Assembly (NCBI GenBank): GCA_963801055.1
Contig: CAWDDE010000006.1
Coordinates: 186,001-250,000, forward strand
DNA length: 64,000 bases
Direction of reading: 5' to 3'
From: DASUPK01 sp963801055
Lineage (GTDB): Bacteria; Actinomycetota; Thermoleophilia; Solirubrobacterales; 70-9
In this document: piece by piece, positions 55,045-64,000 of the stretch
Position numbering within the stretch: position 1 is the stretch's first letter
How the letters are laid out: every line of letters starts with the position of its first letter
The notes under the pieces: generated by a model
What the model was told of the DNA's origin: nothing
The model's input: the letters and a program-made list of their open reading frames with translations, nothing else
Databases searched by the model: none
Translations under genes and position numbers: made by a program

Positions 55045-55931
55045 CGCCACCAGAGCCCGTCGTAGGGGTCGGGGCTGGCCCACCCAAGCCGCTCGGCGCG
55101 CCTTTCGATCTCGTTCCCCAAGTCCGCAGCGTCCAGCTCGCCTTGCGAGAGCCTCCGGGCGCGGGCCTGACGGCGAATCCAAGCTCCTGCGACAAGGCAG
55201 AGAAAGATGGTGTTCGTCATCAAATAACGCGGGCCGAGCCGGCGAGGTTCCTGCATCATGCGCCACAGCCATTCCAGCCCGGTTCTCTGCCAGGTCCCCG
55301 GCGCGCGGCGCACCCGGCCAGCCAACACCTCGAGACTGCCCCCTACCGCCAACACCAGCGGGGTCCCGGCGCTCTGGCCCTTATCGTTGATCCAATACTC
55401 CTTACGGGGAGAAGGCATACCGACGAGCAGCACGTCGGGATTCGCCTCGGCGATCGTCGCTGCCACAGCCGCGTCTTCGTCCGGCGCGAAGTAGCCGTGG
55501 TGGATTCCTACGACTTCAAGACCCGGCCATTCGGCAGCGCAGCGTTTGCAGATGTCGTTTAGGACCTCATTCCTCGAACCAAGGAAGAACACCCGCCACT
55601 TCTGGGTGTGCGCAAGTTCGAGGACCTCCATCATCAGGTCCGTGCCATTGAGGCGCGAAGGAAGCGGTTCTCCCAGCAGACGTGAAACCCAGACGATCGG
55701 CTGCCCATCCGCTCCTACCAGCTCCGCGGCCTCGAACGCCTGTGTCAGCCGTAGGTCCCGGCGAGCACTCACAACCTTCGCGGCGTTGATGAACACGATC
55801 CGGCAAGCGCGACGATTTTCGACTGCTGTGGTTATCAGCGACGCCGCTTCACTCTGGCTGTATGCGTCACAAGGCAGTCCGAGGACGCGACGCCTTCGGG
55901 GACGGTCAGACCGCGCTGGTTCAAAGCTCAA
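54936..55931 (-). CDS. WecG/TagA/CpsF family glycosyltransferase (GT26)
   Basis: Intact, 331 residues. TTG 55931 is chosen because GGAGAG lies about five bases before it. RVLGLPCDAYSQSEAASLIT, RIVFINAAKVVSARRDLRLT, ELVGADGQPIVWVSRLLGEP and SRLNGTDLMMEVLELAHTQK are the conserved core, including the catalytic Asp of ADG. VFFLGSRNEVLNDICKRCAA, NPDVLLVGMPSPRKEYWIND and EVLAGRVRRAPGTWQRTGLE WLWR follow. The family adds the second sugar (often ManNAc or ManNAcA) to the primed undecaprenyl-PP-sugar. The 80-residue tail reads through the start of the VpsJ-like gene. It pairs with the priming transferase. Confidence 0.87.
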   Translation of the reverse strand: MSFEPARSDRPRRRRVLGLPCDAYSQSEAASLITTAVENRRACRIVFINAAKVVSARRDLRLTQAFEAAELVGADGQPIVWVSRLLGEPLPSRLNGTDLMMEVLELAHTQKWRVFFLGSRNEVLNDICKRCAAEWPGLEVVGIHHGYFAPDEDAAVAATIAEANPDVLLVGMPSPRKEYWINDKGQSAGTPLVLAVGGSLEVLAGRVRRAPGTWQRTGLEWLWRMMQEPRRLGPRYLMTNTIFLCLVAGAWIRRQARARRLSQGELDAADLGNEIERRAERLGWASPDPYDGLWWRWPPLLVGGRRRRQAIMQLHARSPSTRAVSGGPRLP

Positions 55932-56201
55932 ATGATCTCTCCGCAAAAGGGTGCAACTGCCCTGCGATCGCCGCTCGAACACGAGTCTATGAGAGCGTCG
56001 ATGCTCAGGCTCGGCGGGGGGCAGTGATTCAACTTGAGTTCGCAGCATGGTTGTCCAAATGGGACTCCGTGCCGCATCCCAGGCACACGTTGACTCCAAT
56101 CCTGCCTTTAAGCTCCATCCACATCGTCTGGTCGCTATGGGACGACGCACCGCGGACACCTGCACATACCCGCTTCTGCTAGTGGACAGAAGGACGAGCT
56201 G

Positions 56202-58385
56202 ATGCGTCAGGTCGCCCGCCGCTTAAAGATGGCCGCCTCGAACTGGTCGAGGTTCCCGAGCCGGCGCCCGGCCCCGGCGCGGTGTCGGTGCAGGTCGAGG
56301 CCTCGGTGCTGAGCGCCGGCACCGAACGGGCGACACTGCGAGGTCGCCCGCAAGAGCCTGATCGGCAAGGCGCGGGCCCGGCCCGATCAGGCTCGGCAGG
56401 TGCTCGATCGGGTGCGCCGAGGGCGTGCGCTCGACCTTGCGCTCGTGCGGCGCAGGCTCGACGAGCTCGGCCCGCTCGGCTACAGCGCCGCCGGAGACGG
56501 TGATCGAGGCCGGGCCCGCGGCGCGGGGCATGGCGCCCGGCGACCGGGTCGCGATCGCCGGCGGCGGGTTCGCCAACCACGCCGAGGTGGACATCGTGCC
56601 CTCACTGCTCTGCGCGCAGGTGCCTCAGGGCGTGGACCGCGGAGCACGCGGCGTTCGCGACGCTCGGCGCGATCGCGATCAACGGGTTTCGCCGCGGCGA
56701 GGTCCGAGATCGGGTCCACCGTCGCGGTGGTCGGGCCTCGGCCTGATCGGGCAGCTCGCGGTGCGGGTCGCACGCGCGGCGGGATGCGGGTCCTGGGCGT
56801 CGACCTGCAAGCCCGAACCGCTCGAGCTCGCCGCGCGCGCCGGCGCGGAGGCGATGCTGCGCTCCGAGCTGGACGGCGGCTCCGCGCTGGGAGGGAGCGG
56901 CCGACGCGGTCTTGGTCTGCGCGGCGAGCGCGAGTCCAACGACCCGGTGCACTTCTGGCGGCGCGTCTGGCGCGCGATCGCGCATCGGTCGTGGTCGTCG
57001 TCGGGCGACGTGGAGATGGACTGCCGCGGGCGCCCTTCTACGAGAAGGAGCTCGACCTTCGCCTCTCGCGCTCCTACGGCCCGGGGCGGTACGACCCCGA
57101 ACTACGAGCTGCACGGCCTCGACTACCCGATCGGCTACGTGCGCTGGACCGAGCAGCGAAACATGGCGGCGTTCCTCGAGTCTGGTCGCCGAGGGGAAGC
57201 TCCGGCCCTCGAGCTGATCACGCACCGCTTCCCCTTCGCGGACGCGGAGCGAGCGTTCGAAGCCCTCGAGTCGGAGGAGACCGCTGGTCGGCGTCGTGCT
57301 GCGCTATGGCGAGGACCGTCCGGACGCCGTCCCGCGACCGAACGGGCAACGGCGCGCAGGCGCCGCGGCTCCGGGACGGCCGCGACTCGGCCTGATCGGG
57401 GCGGGCGCATTCGCCACCGCGACCGCTGATCCCCGGGCTGTTCGATGCCGGCTTCGAGCCGGCGGCGGTGGCCTCCGCCTCGGGGCTCTCGGCGGAAAGC
57501 GCGCGGCGTGCGCTTCGGATTCGAGCCGCCCATGCGCGGGCCGAGGAGGTCATCTCCCGCGACGACCTCGACCTCGTCGCGATCGCTACCCGGCACGACT
57601 CCCATGCGGAGCTCGTCGCCCGCGGCGCTCGCGCCGGCAGGCCGGTCTACGTCGAGAAGCCGCTGGCGCTCGACTGGGAGGAGCTCGCGTGGTCAGGGAC
57701 GCTCAGCTTCGCTCCGGCGCGCCGCTGTTCGTGGGCTTCAATCGGCGCTACGCGCCGCTGGCCGCCGAGCTGCGGGCTTGCCCGGCCCAAGGCTGATGAC
57801 CTATCGCGTCAACGCCGGGCGGCTGGCCGCCGATCACTGGACCAACGACCTGGCGCGCGGCGGCGGGCAGGTTGAAGGGCGAGGGATGCCACTTCATCGA
57901 CTTCGTCTGCGACCAGGCGGGGACCGACCCGCTCAGGGTCGTCGCGCGCGGCTTTCCCTCGGATCCCGAGCTCCGCTGGCGGCGACCGACAACTTCAGCC
58001 TGCAGATCGCCTTCGCCGACGGCGGGGTGGGCACGATCGCACTACGCTGCGGACGCCCCGGCGGGCCCGGGCAAGGAGCGATTCGAGACCAGCGCTCCCG
58101 GTGGATACGCGGTGATCGAGGACTTCAAAGCGGGAGCCATCTGGCGCGGGTCAGACGGCGAAAGCGTCGGCTGGGCGGCCAGGCAGGACAAGGGGTTCGC
58201 AGCGCAGTTCGCGCAACTCGCCGAGGTGATCCGGGGGAGGGGAGCGGCCCGACCCGCAGAGCTTCTTCCTTTCGACGCTCACGACACTTGCCGCCGCAAG
58301 GTCACTGGAGAGCGGCATGACGGAACCGGTCGTGTTACAGCCGGAGACGGTCGACACCACAGTGAGCCCAGTGGAATCGAGGTAG
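56202..58385 (+). CDS. Two-domain oxidoreductase: alcohol-dehydrogenase-like plus Gfo/Idh/MocA, multiply frameshifted
   Basis: About 727 residues in pieces. Domain 1 is MDR-like: MRQVARRLK, LELVEVPEPAPGPGAVSVQV, SVLSAGTERATL, GMAPGDRVAIAGGGFANHAE and VAVVGLGLIGQLAVRVARAA, without obvious zinc ligands. FYEKELDLRLSRSYGPGRYD and LDYPIGYVRWTEQRNMAAFL are characteristic of the bi-domain oxidoreductases of exopolysaccharide loci. Domain 2 is PRLGLIGAGAFATATLIPGL, RPVYVEKPLALDWEELA, FVGFNRRYAPLAAELR and GGRLKGEGCHFIDFVCDQAG. Ten or more shifts lie between 56220 and 58260. RBS AGAAGGA precedes ATG 56202. The 270 bases upstream, shared with the divergent GT26 gene, show no clear promoter. Confidence 0.75.
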
Positions 58386-58477
58386 GCGGGGATGCGTACC
58401 TCCCGCTCCACAACGGAGCTTCAGCGTCATCGAGTCAGGCCAACCTGAGAGCCGAGCCGATGTCCTAGGCCTGCTGC

Positions 58478-59680
58478 CTAACGGAGTCTATTCCGAGACT
58501 TGGGCGCTTTATAGAGCTTAAGTAGTCGTGATTCCTGAGCTTCCCAATTGAAATCCGCGAGCGCGAGCCGCCGGGCCTCATGGCGGCGCGCCTGGTACGT
58601 CACGGGATCATCAAGAACGGCGCGCACGGCACCAGCGATGCTTTCCGGCGACTCCGGGTCGAAGACCGTGCCGACCGGAGGATCGCCGTTAGCGGTGACC
58701 CGCCGGAGCTCTGGAAGGTTGCTGGCAACAACAGGTATCCCGGCCATCAGGTACTCGAACAGCTTGTTGGTGTCGGCAAGGTAGGTGTTCATGTTGTATG
58801 GGCGAATCGGGACTATTCCGATCGTTGCCGCGCTCGCCGTGTGGACCAATTGATCGAACGGGCGCGGGCCATAGAGATGAACACGGTTAGACACACAATT
58901 GAGCTCAGCCCACTCCTTGATCAGCGCGAGCTCGCTATCGCGACCGAATCCCATGATCGCCAAGTGCACATCCTCTAGGAGCCGCAGGGCTCGCACGGTC
59001 GGTTCGAACGCGCGCTGACGTGCGTAAATCCCGCCCTGATAGAGGAGCACCGGAACGTTGGGCGGATAGCCAGGATTCAGAGGCGCAAGGATGTCAACAC
59101 GATTAGGAACGTTTGCGAGCACCGTGATCCCAGTCACGCCATGGCGCTTTGTCAATTCGGCTGCTCGGGCCTCATTGGTCGTGATGATTCCGCCGCTGCG
59201 TCGCACCATGAAGCGCTCGAGCAACGCACCAGTTCGGCGGGCCGCCTCCGCCCGTAATCCACGCCGCTCGCGGAGCTCCCCATAGAGCTCGTGAGCGTCG
59301 TAGATGAGCCCTGCCCGTCGCGGCATCGCGGCAAGCCACACCGCGGGACCGGGATGGATGTTGTGGGAGTGGTAAACGCTCGCCTTGGTACGGACGATCT
59401 CCAACCACATCCAAAGCAGACTGATACCGCGACGGATTAGGCTGACGCGGCGACGCGTTCCGAAGGGGATGGTCGTAACTTGGATGCCATCCACCGACCA
59501 GGTGCTTGCGCGCTCCGTCTCGTAGCGGCACCCGATCAGCCGCACGCGGTAGCCGAGCGCGGTCAGCGAGCGCACCTCCTTCCAGACGCGCGCGTCGAGC
59601 GACAGGTCGGAGATCACGGCGACGCAGACGTCGGGGGGCGCCGGGTTCCACGGCCTCCTTCGACCGGTTCGATCTCGCAC
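58478..59680 (-). CDS. GT4 family glycosyltransferase
   Basis: Intact, 400 residues, GTG start. PDVCVAVISDLSLDARVWKE, RVRLIGCRYETERASTWSVD, VYHSHNIHPGPAVWLAAMPR and AGLIYDAHELYGELRERRGL form the acceptor half (YDxHE motif). GIITTNEARAAELTKRHGVT, PVLLYQGGIYARQRAFEPTV, RVHLYGPRPFDQLVHTASAA and NKLFEYLMAGIPVVASNLPE form the donor half, with Glu of KLFEY in the E-x7-E position. GC content is lower than in the heparinase-like gene just upstream, with which its start overlaps. It probably extends the chain primed by the region's transferase. Confidence 0.87.
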   Translation of the reverse strand: MRDRTGRRRPWNPAPPDVCVAVISDLSLDARVWKEVRSLTALGYRVRLIGCRYETERASTWSVDGIQVTTIPFGTRRRVSLIRRGISLLWMWLEIVRTKASVYHSHNIHPGPAVWLAAMPRRAGLIYDAHELYGELRERRGLRAEAARRTGALLERFMVRRSGGIITTNEARAAELTKRHGVTGITVLANVPNRVDILAPLNPGYPPNVPVLLYQGGIYARQRAFEPTVRALRLLEDVHLAIMGFGRDSELALIKEWAELNCVSNRVHLYGPRPFDQLVHTASAATIGIVPIRPYNMNTYLADTNKLFEYLMAGIPVVASNLPELRRVTANGDPPVGTVFDPESPESIAGAVRAVLDDPVTYQARRHEARRLALADFNWEAQESRLLKLYKAPKSRNRLR

Positions 59681-61574
59681 GTGAGCCGTAGCGGCAGGTC
59701 GCCCTCGAGAACGCGAGCGCGGAGCACGGGCGCCGGCTCGCGCGAACGCCGAACGGACGACGAGACCCAGCCGCTCTCGACGGCGACCGAGTCGGCCCCG
59801 CGGATCGAGAGGACCGCGGCCGGGCGGCCCCCCTCCGCGATCGCGTAGCGGCCGTCGCCCTCGGCGGCGACGACCGCGCCCGGCGCAAGGTGGAGGTACG
59901 CGTCGGCGACCTGCCGGCCGGTCCCCAGGAGCTCGTCCTCGACGATCAGCCCGCGCGCGGTCGAGCGCGAAGCTGCGGCGGTGGACCGTGGGCGTGGCGA
60001 GGCGGCGGTACCCGTCGTGCTCGGCGACGGAGGCGCCCGTCCCCGACGTGGGTCACCTTCGGCGTCGAGGCCTGCTCGAAGCTCGAAGAGCCGCGTCGGG
60101 TCGATCGGGTTGATCTCCTCGCCCGCGACGACGACGGTGCTGTGGGCGGCCGTCCCGCGGAACGCGTTCCGCTCCCGCGGGTCGGACGTGTAGACGTAGG
60201 TCCCCGAGTCGAGGAGCAGCGGACGCCCGTCGAGCGAGAGCTCGAACGACAGCGTGTCGTTGTGCGCGTGGCCGCCGTTCCCGTTCTGCCCGACGTCGCC
60301 GCAGCGGACGACAGCATGCAGGCGGTCGTTCGCGAGGACGAAGATGCCCGCCCGGGGAAGCTCGTCCGCGCCGGCGCGCCCGCGCGCGGCGCGGCGCCGA
60401 CGGCCTCCCAGCGCGCGAGCCCGAGCGTCCACGCGACCTCCTCGTGGGCGGGCCCGTCGAGCGGCGCCGCCGTCCCGAGCTCCGCGGCGCCGAGCCAGAG
60501 CAGATGGTCGGCCGTGGCCGGCCTCGCCGTCCCGGCGGGGAGGATCCGGCCGCTGTCGGCGTCCCCGATCTGCGGCAGCCGCCCGTCCGGGTGCCGCACC
60601 GCCCGCGTCGCGTCGAGCATCGTGCGCAGCCGCTCGTCGTAGGCGGCCGAGAGGGGCGCTCCCGCCCAGCGGAACACGTGGCGGGCGACGAGGAAGAGCT
60701 CCAGGACGAGCCCGTGGTACGGGAGTGAGGCCTCGAAGGCGAGGCCCTCCGGATAGACCTGGGTCGTGATCTCCCGCTCGAGCGCAGTCCGGGCGCTGTC
60801 CGCCAGCGGCGGGCCGCAGCGTCGCCCTCGAGGCAGCAGCCGAGGACGGCGAGCCCGAGCGACGTCCGCGAGATAGTGGTTGCTCCGCAGCCACGGCGTG
60901 CCCTCGAGGTTCTCGGCGACGTGCCGGCCGTGCGCCTGGAGCGACCGGGTCACGATCCGCGCGCAGGGCCGGGTCGAGCGGTCTCAGCTCCTCGACCGTC
61001 GCGATCGCCCAGACCCAGTTCACCGCGCGGATCGCCACCTCCATCGGGTTCGTCCAGTTGATGCCCGTCCCGGTCGGGTTCGCGTCGAGCCACGCGCGGA
61101 GCTGCCGCTCGAGCTCGTCGGCGCGCGCCTCGTCGCGCCAGACCCGCGCGGCGCGGGCGAGCGTGAGCAGCTGGTGCCCGCGGCTCAGCTCCCACGGCAC
61201 CTTCGCGTCGCTGGCGTCGTCGAGCCGGGTGACCTCGACGTCCAGGTAGAAGGCGGGCGGCCAGACGTAGCCCGCTCTTGAAGTCGCGGTGCCAGTCGAT
61301 CTCGGCGCCGAGCTCGACCGGGCCGGAGCCGAGCAGGTCGAACTCGTGCCGGCAGGCGGCGTCGGCAGCGGCCGGATCCCTCGGGCGGGGCCGGAGGGGC
61401 CGCACAGCTCCTCGTCGACCAGATCGATCGGCAGCGGCGCGAAGGCCGCGCGCCCCCGGCCCGGGCGACGAGACGCCGTAGGCGCGGACACGAGAGCGCG
61501 CTGCAGCCGGGCCCGGCCGGTATGCGAGCTCCCGCCGAGGGCGACCGGGTGAGCCGACTGTGTGCGGACCAGGT
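59614..61574 (-). CDS. Heparinase II/III-like protein, multiply frameshifted
   Basis: About 650 residues; both boundaries are approximate. The alpha/alpha-toroid half shows EFDLLGSGPVELGAEIDWHR, VPWELSRGHQLLTLARAARV, WLDANPTGTGINWTNPMEVA and EGLAFEASLPYHGLVLELFL. The beta-sandwich half has GIFVLANDRLHAVVRCGDVG, NGGHAHNDTLSFELSLDGRP, LLLDSGTYVYTSDPRERNAF and GTAAHSTVVVAGEEINPIDP, the PF07940 core with its His-Asn metal/active-site region. Secreted relatives are polysaccharide lyases. Members inside exopolysaccharide loci often lack a signal peptide, and none is visible here, but the N-terminus is unresolved. Shifts are frequent from 61450 to 60850 and near 60040. Confidence 0.72.
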
Positions 61575-61606
61575 TTACGCGGCTCAGCCGCGCAGCGAAC
61601 CGCCCG

Positions 61607-62512
61607 TCAGAGCTTGCCCGCCACGCGCTGCGCGGGGATCCCGGCCATGCGGTCGCGCGACTGCCACCAGGTACCAGCCGGCGCGCCGGCCGATGCGGTC
61701 GAGGGCGCGGGTCCCGGAGCGCGGCGAGGGACGGCCAGGAGGCGGGTCGGCATCGTGTCGGCGGACCGGAAGTGACGGACTCGACGTTCACCCGCTCGAA
61801 CCCGGCGTCGCCCATCATCTGCCGCGAGCTGGCGGCGCGGAGTAGACGCGAACCAGGGGCCGTGCGCCGACGCGGGAGTACTCGACGCCGCTGGAGAGGA
61901 CCCCCGCCATGCTCCGCTCGCGCAGCAGCCCGCCGAGCAGGACCCCGCGGGTCAGGAACTGATGGACCCAGTAGTGCAGCGAGTCGCGGTTGTAGACGAT
62001 GATCGTCGCCGCTCCTCCGGGCTTGAGGACCCGGTGGATCTCGCGCAGCGCGGCGGGCATGTCCGGGGTGTGATGCAGGACCCCGTTGGACGAGACGCGG
62101 TCGAAGGATGGCGTCATCGAAGGGGAGCGCTCTCGCGTCGCCGCTCGAGGACGAACCGGCCGGGAGCCCGAGCGCACGCGAGGTGCGCGTTCGCGAGCTC
62201 GACGTGCCTGGGCGTGAGGTCGATCGCCGCGCGGCCTGCGCTCCCGCCATCGCGTAGCGCGCGAGGTCGATGCCCTGGCCGTAGCCGACGTCGAGGACGT
62301 CGAGGCCGGCGGCGCCCTCGTAATCGAGCGCTTCCTCCATCCAGGGCGCGTAGCTGTGCGCATCGCCAGCAGCTCGCGGAAGTAGGCGGCTTCGCCCGGC
62401 TCGCCGGCTCCGATGTGGCCGGAGCCGCAGGGGTCGGCGGTCCACTGCTCGATGGCGGCGGCCTTCGCGCTCGGGTCGGCTCGTGGCCAGAGTCGAGTAT
62501 GCTCCGTACCAT
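61607..62512 (-). CDS. Class I SAM-dependent methyltransferase, frameshifted
   Basis: About 300 residues. AIEQWTADPCGSGHIGAGEP and GEAAYFRELLAMR precede SYAPWMEEALDYEGAAGLDV and LDVGYGQGIDLARYAMAGA (SAM site, with VGYGQG in place of the usual VGCGxG). SSNGVLHHTPDMPAALREIH, RVLKPGGAATIIVYNRDSLH and YWVHQFLTRGVLLGGLLRER follow. The MMGDAGFERVNVESVTSGPP segment is typical of UbiE/Methyltransf_11 proteins. The end is WWQSRDRMAGIPAQRVAGKL with TGA at 61607-61609. The start at ATG 62512 needs one correction. It is directly downstream of the asparagine synthase gene. Confidence 0.72.
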
Positions 62513-64000
62513 GTCGCGGGCTGGCGACCGCCGCCCGCTCGATCAGGTCCTCGAGCGAGTTGCCCAACACCCAGTGATGGTGCCAGAGGGCGAAGTTGAG
62601 AACCGGCCAGGCGCCGAGGTGACGCTCGCCGATCAGCCGCTCGGTCGCCTCCGCGTCGATATATTGGGTCGAGCTCGGGATCCGTCGAGCAGACTCGCGC
62701 GAGGAGTCGCCGAAGCGGAGCTGCAGCCAGGAGACGACGGGGGCGCCGAAGCCCTGCTTGGGCCGGTGCGAGGACCCAATCCGGCACCAGGCCCGGCGAC
62801 CGCCTCGTCGCATGACGACCTTGGTCGCGCCCGGCGTGGAGCTTCTGCTCGACGGGGAGGCGGTAGACGTAGTCGACCAGCTCGGGAGCGAGGAACGGGA
62901 CGCGCGCCTCCACGCCGTTCGACATCGAGAAGCGGTCGATCCGCATCAGCAGCAGCTCGGGCAGCCGGACGCTCGAACTCGTACTCCTGCGTGTCGAACG
63001 CGAGCGTGTCGAGCGGCCCCTCCCGCCGGAGCCCGCGGACCGGGCGCCAGCCGAGGTCGCCGTCTCCGCCGAGCACGAGCTCGCCGCTGCTTGCGCGAGC
63101 AGGCCGACCGGGAGATGCATCGGCAGCAGCCGGCCGGAGGCGACGCCCTCCAGCGGTCTCGCCGAGGTAGCCGCTGCGGCTCGAGTCCTGCGGCAGCCGG
63201 GAGCCGCACGCGCGAACGGGCTCGGGCAAGCCGCAGCAGCGCGCGGATCGCGGCCAGCGGGCCATCGTCTTCGCTGTAGCGGGGGTAGCCCCAGAAGAGC
63301 TCGTCGGCGCCCTCGCCGGCGAGCACGACCTTGACGCCCTTCTCGCGCGCGAGGCCGCAGACGAAGTGCAGCGGCATGCAGACCGGGTCGCCGAGCGGCT
63401 CGTCCTGATGACGGATCAGCGTCGGCAGGAAGTCCAGCGCCGCCCGCTCCGAGAGCTCGATCTCATGGTGCTCGGTGCCGAAATGCTCCGCGACCCGGCG
63501 AGCGTGCGTGCGCGCTCGTCGAGCTCCGGCTCGCCGCGAAGCCGACCGAGAAGGTCGGCAGCGTGCGGCCGCGGTCGCTGAGGAGCGCCGACGAGTGTCG
63601 GTGGAGTCGAGGCCGCCGCTGAGCAGGACGCCGACCGGGACGTCGCTCATCAGCCGCTCGTCTATCGAGCCGGTCGAGCAGCTGCCGGACCCGCGGCGCG
63701 GCCCGGTCGAGGTCGTCGTCGCGCCGAAGCTGCGGGCGCCGACGATCCGGCGGTAGCGCGCGATCTCGTGACTCCGTCCCGAGTGCAGCGCAACAGCATC
63801 CCCGGCTCCAGCTTCGAGATCCCGGCGAACATCGTCGCGGGTGCTGGCGCGACCAGGTTGGCGAGGTACGGCGCGAGCGACCTCGCGGTTCGACGCTGCA
63901 TCGACGGCCGGGTGCGCGAGGAGCGCCTTGATCTCCGAGCCGAAGACGAGCCGTGCCGCCGCGGTCGGTCCAGTAGAGGGGCTTCTCGCCGACCGGGTCG
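62513..64000 (-). CDS. Asparagine synthase (glutamine-hydrolysing) family, 5' end outside window
   Basis: C-terminal 495 or so residues; the N-terminus continues beyond 64000. DPVGEKPLYWTDRGG and RLVFGSEIKALLAHPAVDAA belong to the end of the glutaminase domain. ANLVAPAPATMFAGISKLEP and GMLLRCTRDG lead to the ATP-pyrophosphatase loop VGVLLSGGLDST. FGTEHHEIELSERAALDFLP, GVKVVLAGEGADELFWGYPR, RFSMSNGVEARVPFLAPELV, KQGFGAPVVSWLQLRFGDSS and FALWHHHWVLGNSLEDLIER complete the synthetase domain. AsnB homologues in exopolysaccharide loci may amidate uronic acids or another substrate; that is inferred from context. Shifts are frequent, and the exact stop near 62513 is unresolved. Confidence 0.8.

Noticed and set aside
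59614..63120. A single 1168-residue minus-strand protein
   Set aside because: The frame is open only because stops are rare in very GC-rich DNA. It passes through parts of the heparinase-like, methyltransferase and asparagine synthase genes in changing correct and incorrect frames.

Overview
Organism and data quality. The window is very GC-rich, densely coded DNA with many GTG and TTG starts, actinobacterial-type proteins and a group 1 sigma factor. It reads as an Actinomycetota chromosome, most like the Thermoleophilia/Solirubrobacterales; that placement is inference. About half of the genes carry single-base frameshifts, many at or near homopolymer runs, while neighbours are intact. This looks like residual long-read error, so broken genes are given as one CDS each with the shift positions stated.

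Layout. (1) 0-1.8 kb: two coupled hypothetical genes and a COG4315-type lipoprotein. (2) 1.9-38.7 kb: a large surface-polysaccharide locus with about sixteen glycosyltransferases of the GT2, GT4, GT14 and CgeB types, several multi-pass membrane proteins, at least five SAM methyltransferases, two GDP-mannose 4,6-dehydratase homologues, and two complete Wzm/Wzt-type ABC exporters. One exporter (19.5-21.1 kb) has a short ATPase; the other (36.5-38.7 kb) has an ATPase with a long C-terminal domain. (3) 38.7-45.6 kb: a GDP-fucose synthase homologue, then a housekeeping block: uracil-DNA glycosylase, PgsA, FolE2, the primary sigma factor, an AbrB-like protein, tRNA-Tyr, a PD-(D/E)XK protein, an SDR and tRNA-Thr. 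(4) 45.6-49.0 kb: a probable 3.3-kb island in tRNA-Thr, bounded by a perfect 40-bp repeat of the tRNA 3' half. It holds a secreted glycosidase-like protein with RTX repeats and an AT-richer methyltransferase, and ends in an IS1595-type transposase stub. A paralogue of the glycosidase-like gene lies just outside (49.2-50.7 kb). (5) 51-64 kb: a second exopolysaccharide block: priming glycosylphosphotransferase, secreted lectin-like protein, VpsJ-like barrel protein, WecG/TagA transferase, two-domain oxidoreductase, GT4, heparinase II/III-like protein, methyltransferase and asparagine synthase (cut by the window edge).

How it works together. In region 2, nucleotide sugars (GDP-deoxyhexoses) are assembled by the glycosyltransferases, trimmed or capped by methyltransferases and exported by the ABC pairs. 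Region 5 has its own priming enzyme and second-sugar transferase, so it likely makes a separate polymer. Gene starts show a repeated signal: a -10-like hexamer (TANNNT or CATACT) ending 6-8 nt before the start codon at ten genes, which points to widespread leaderless transcription.
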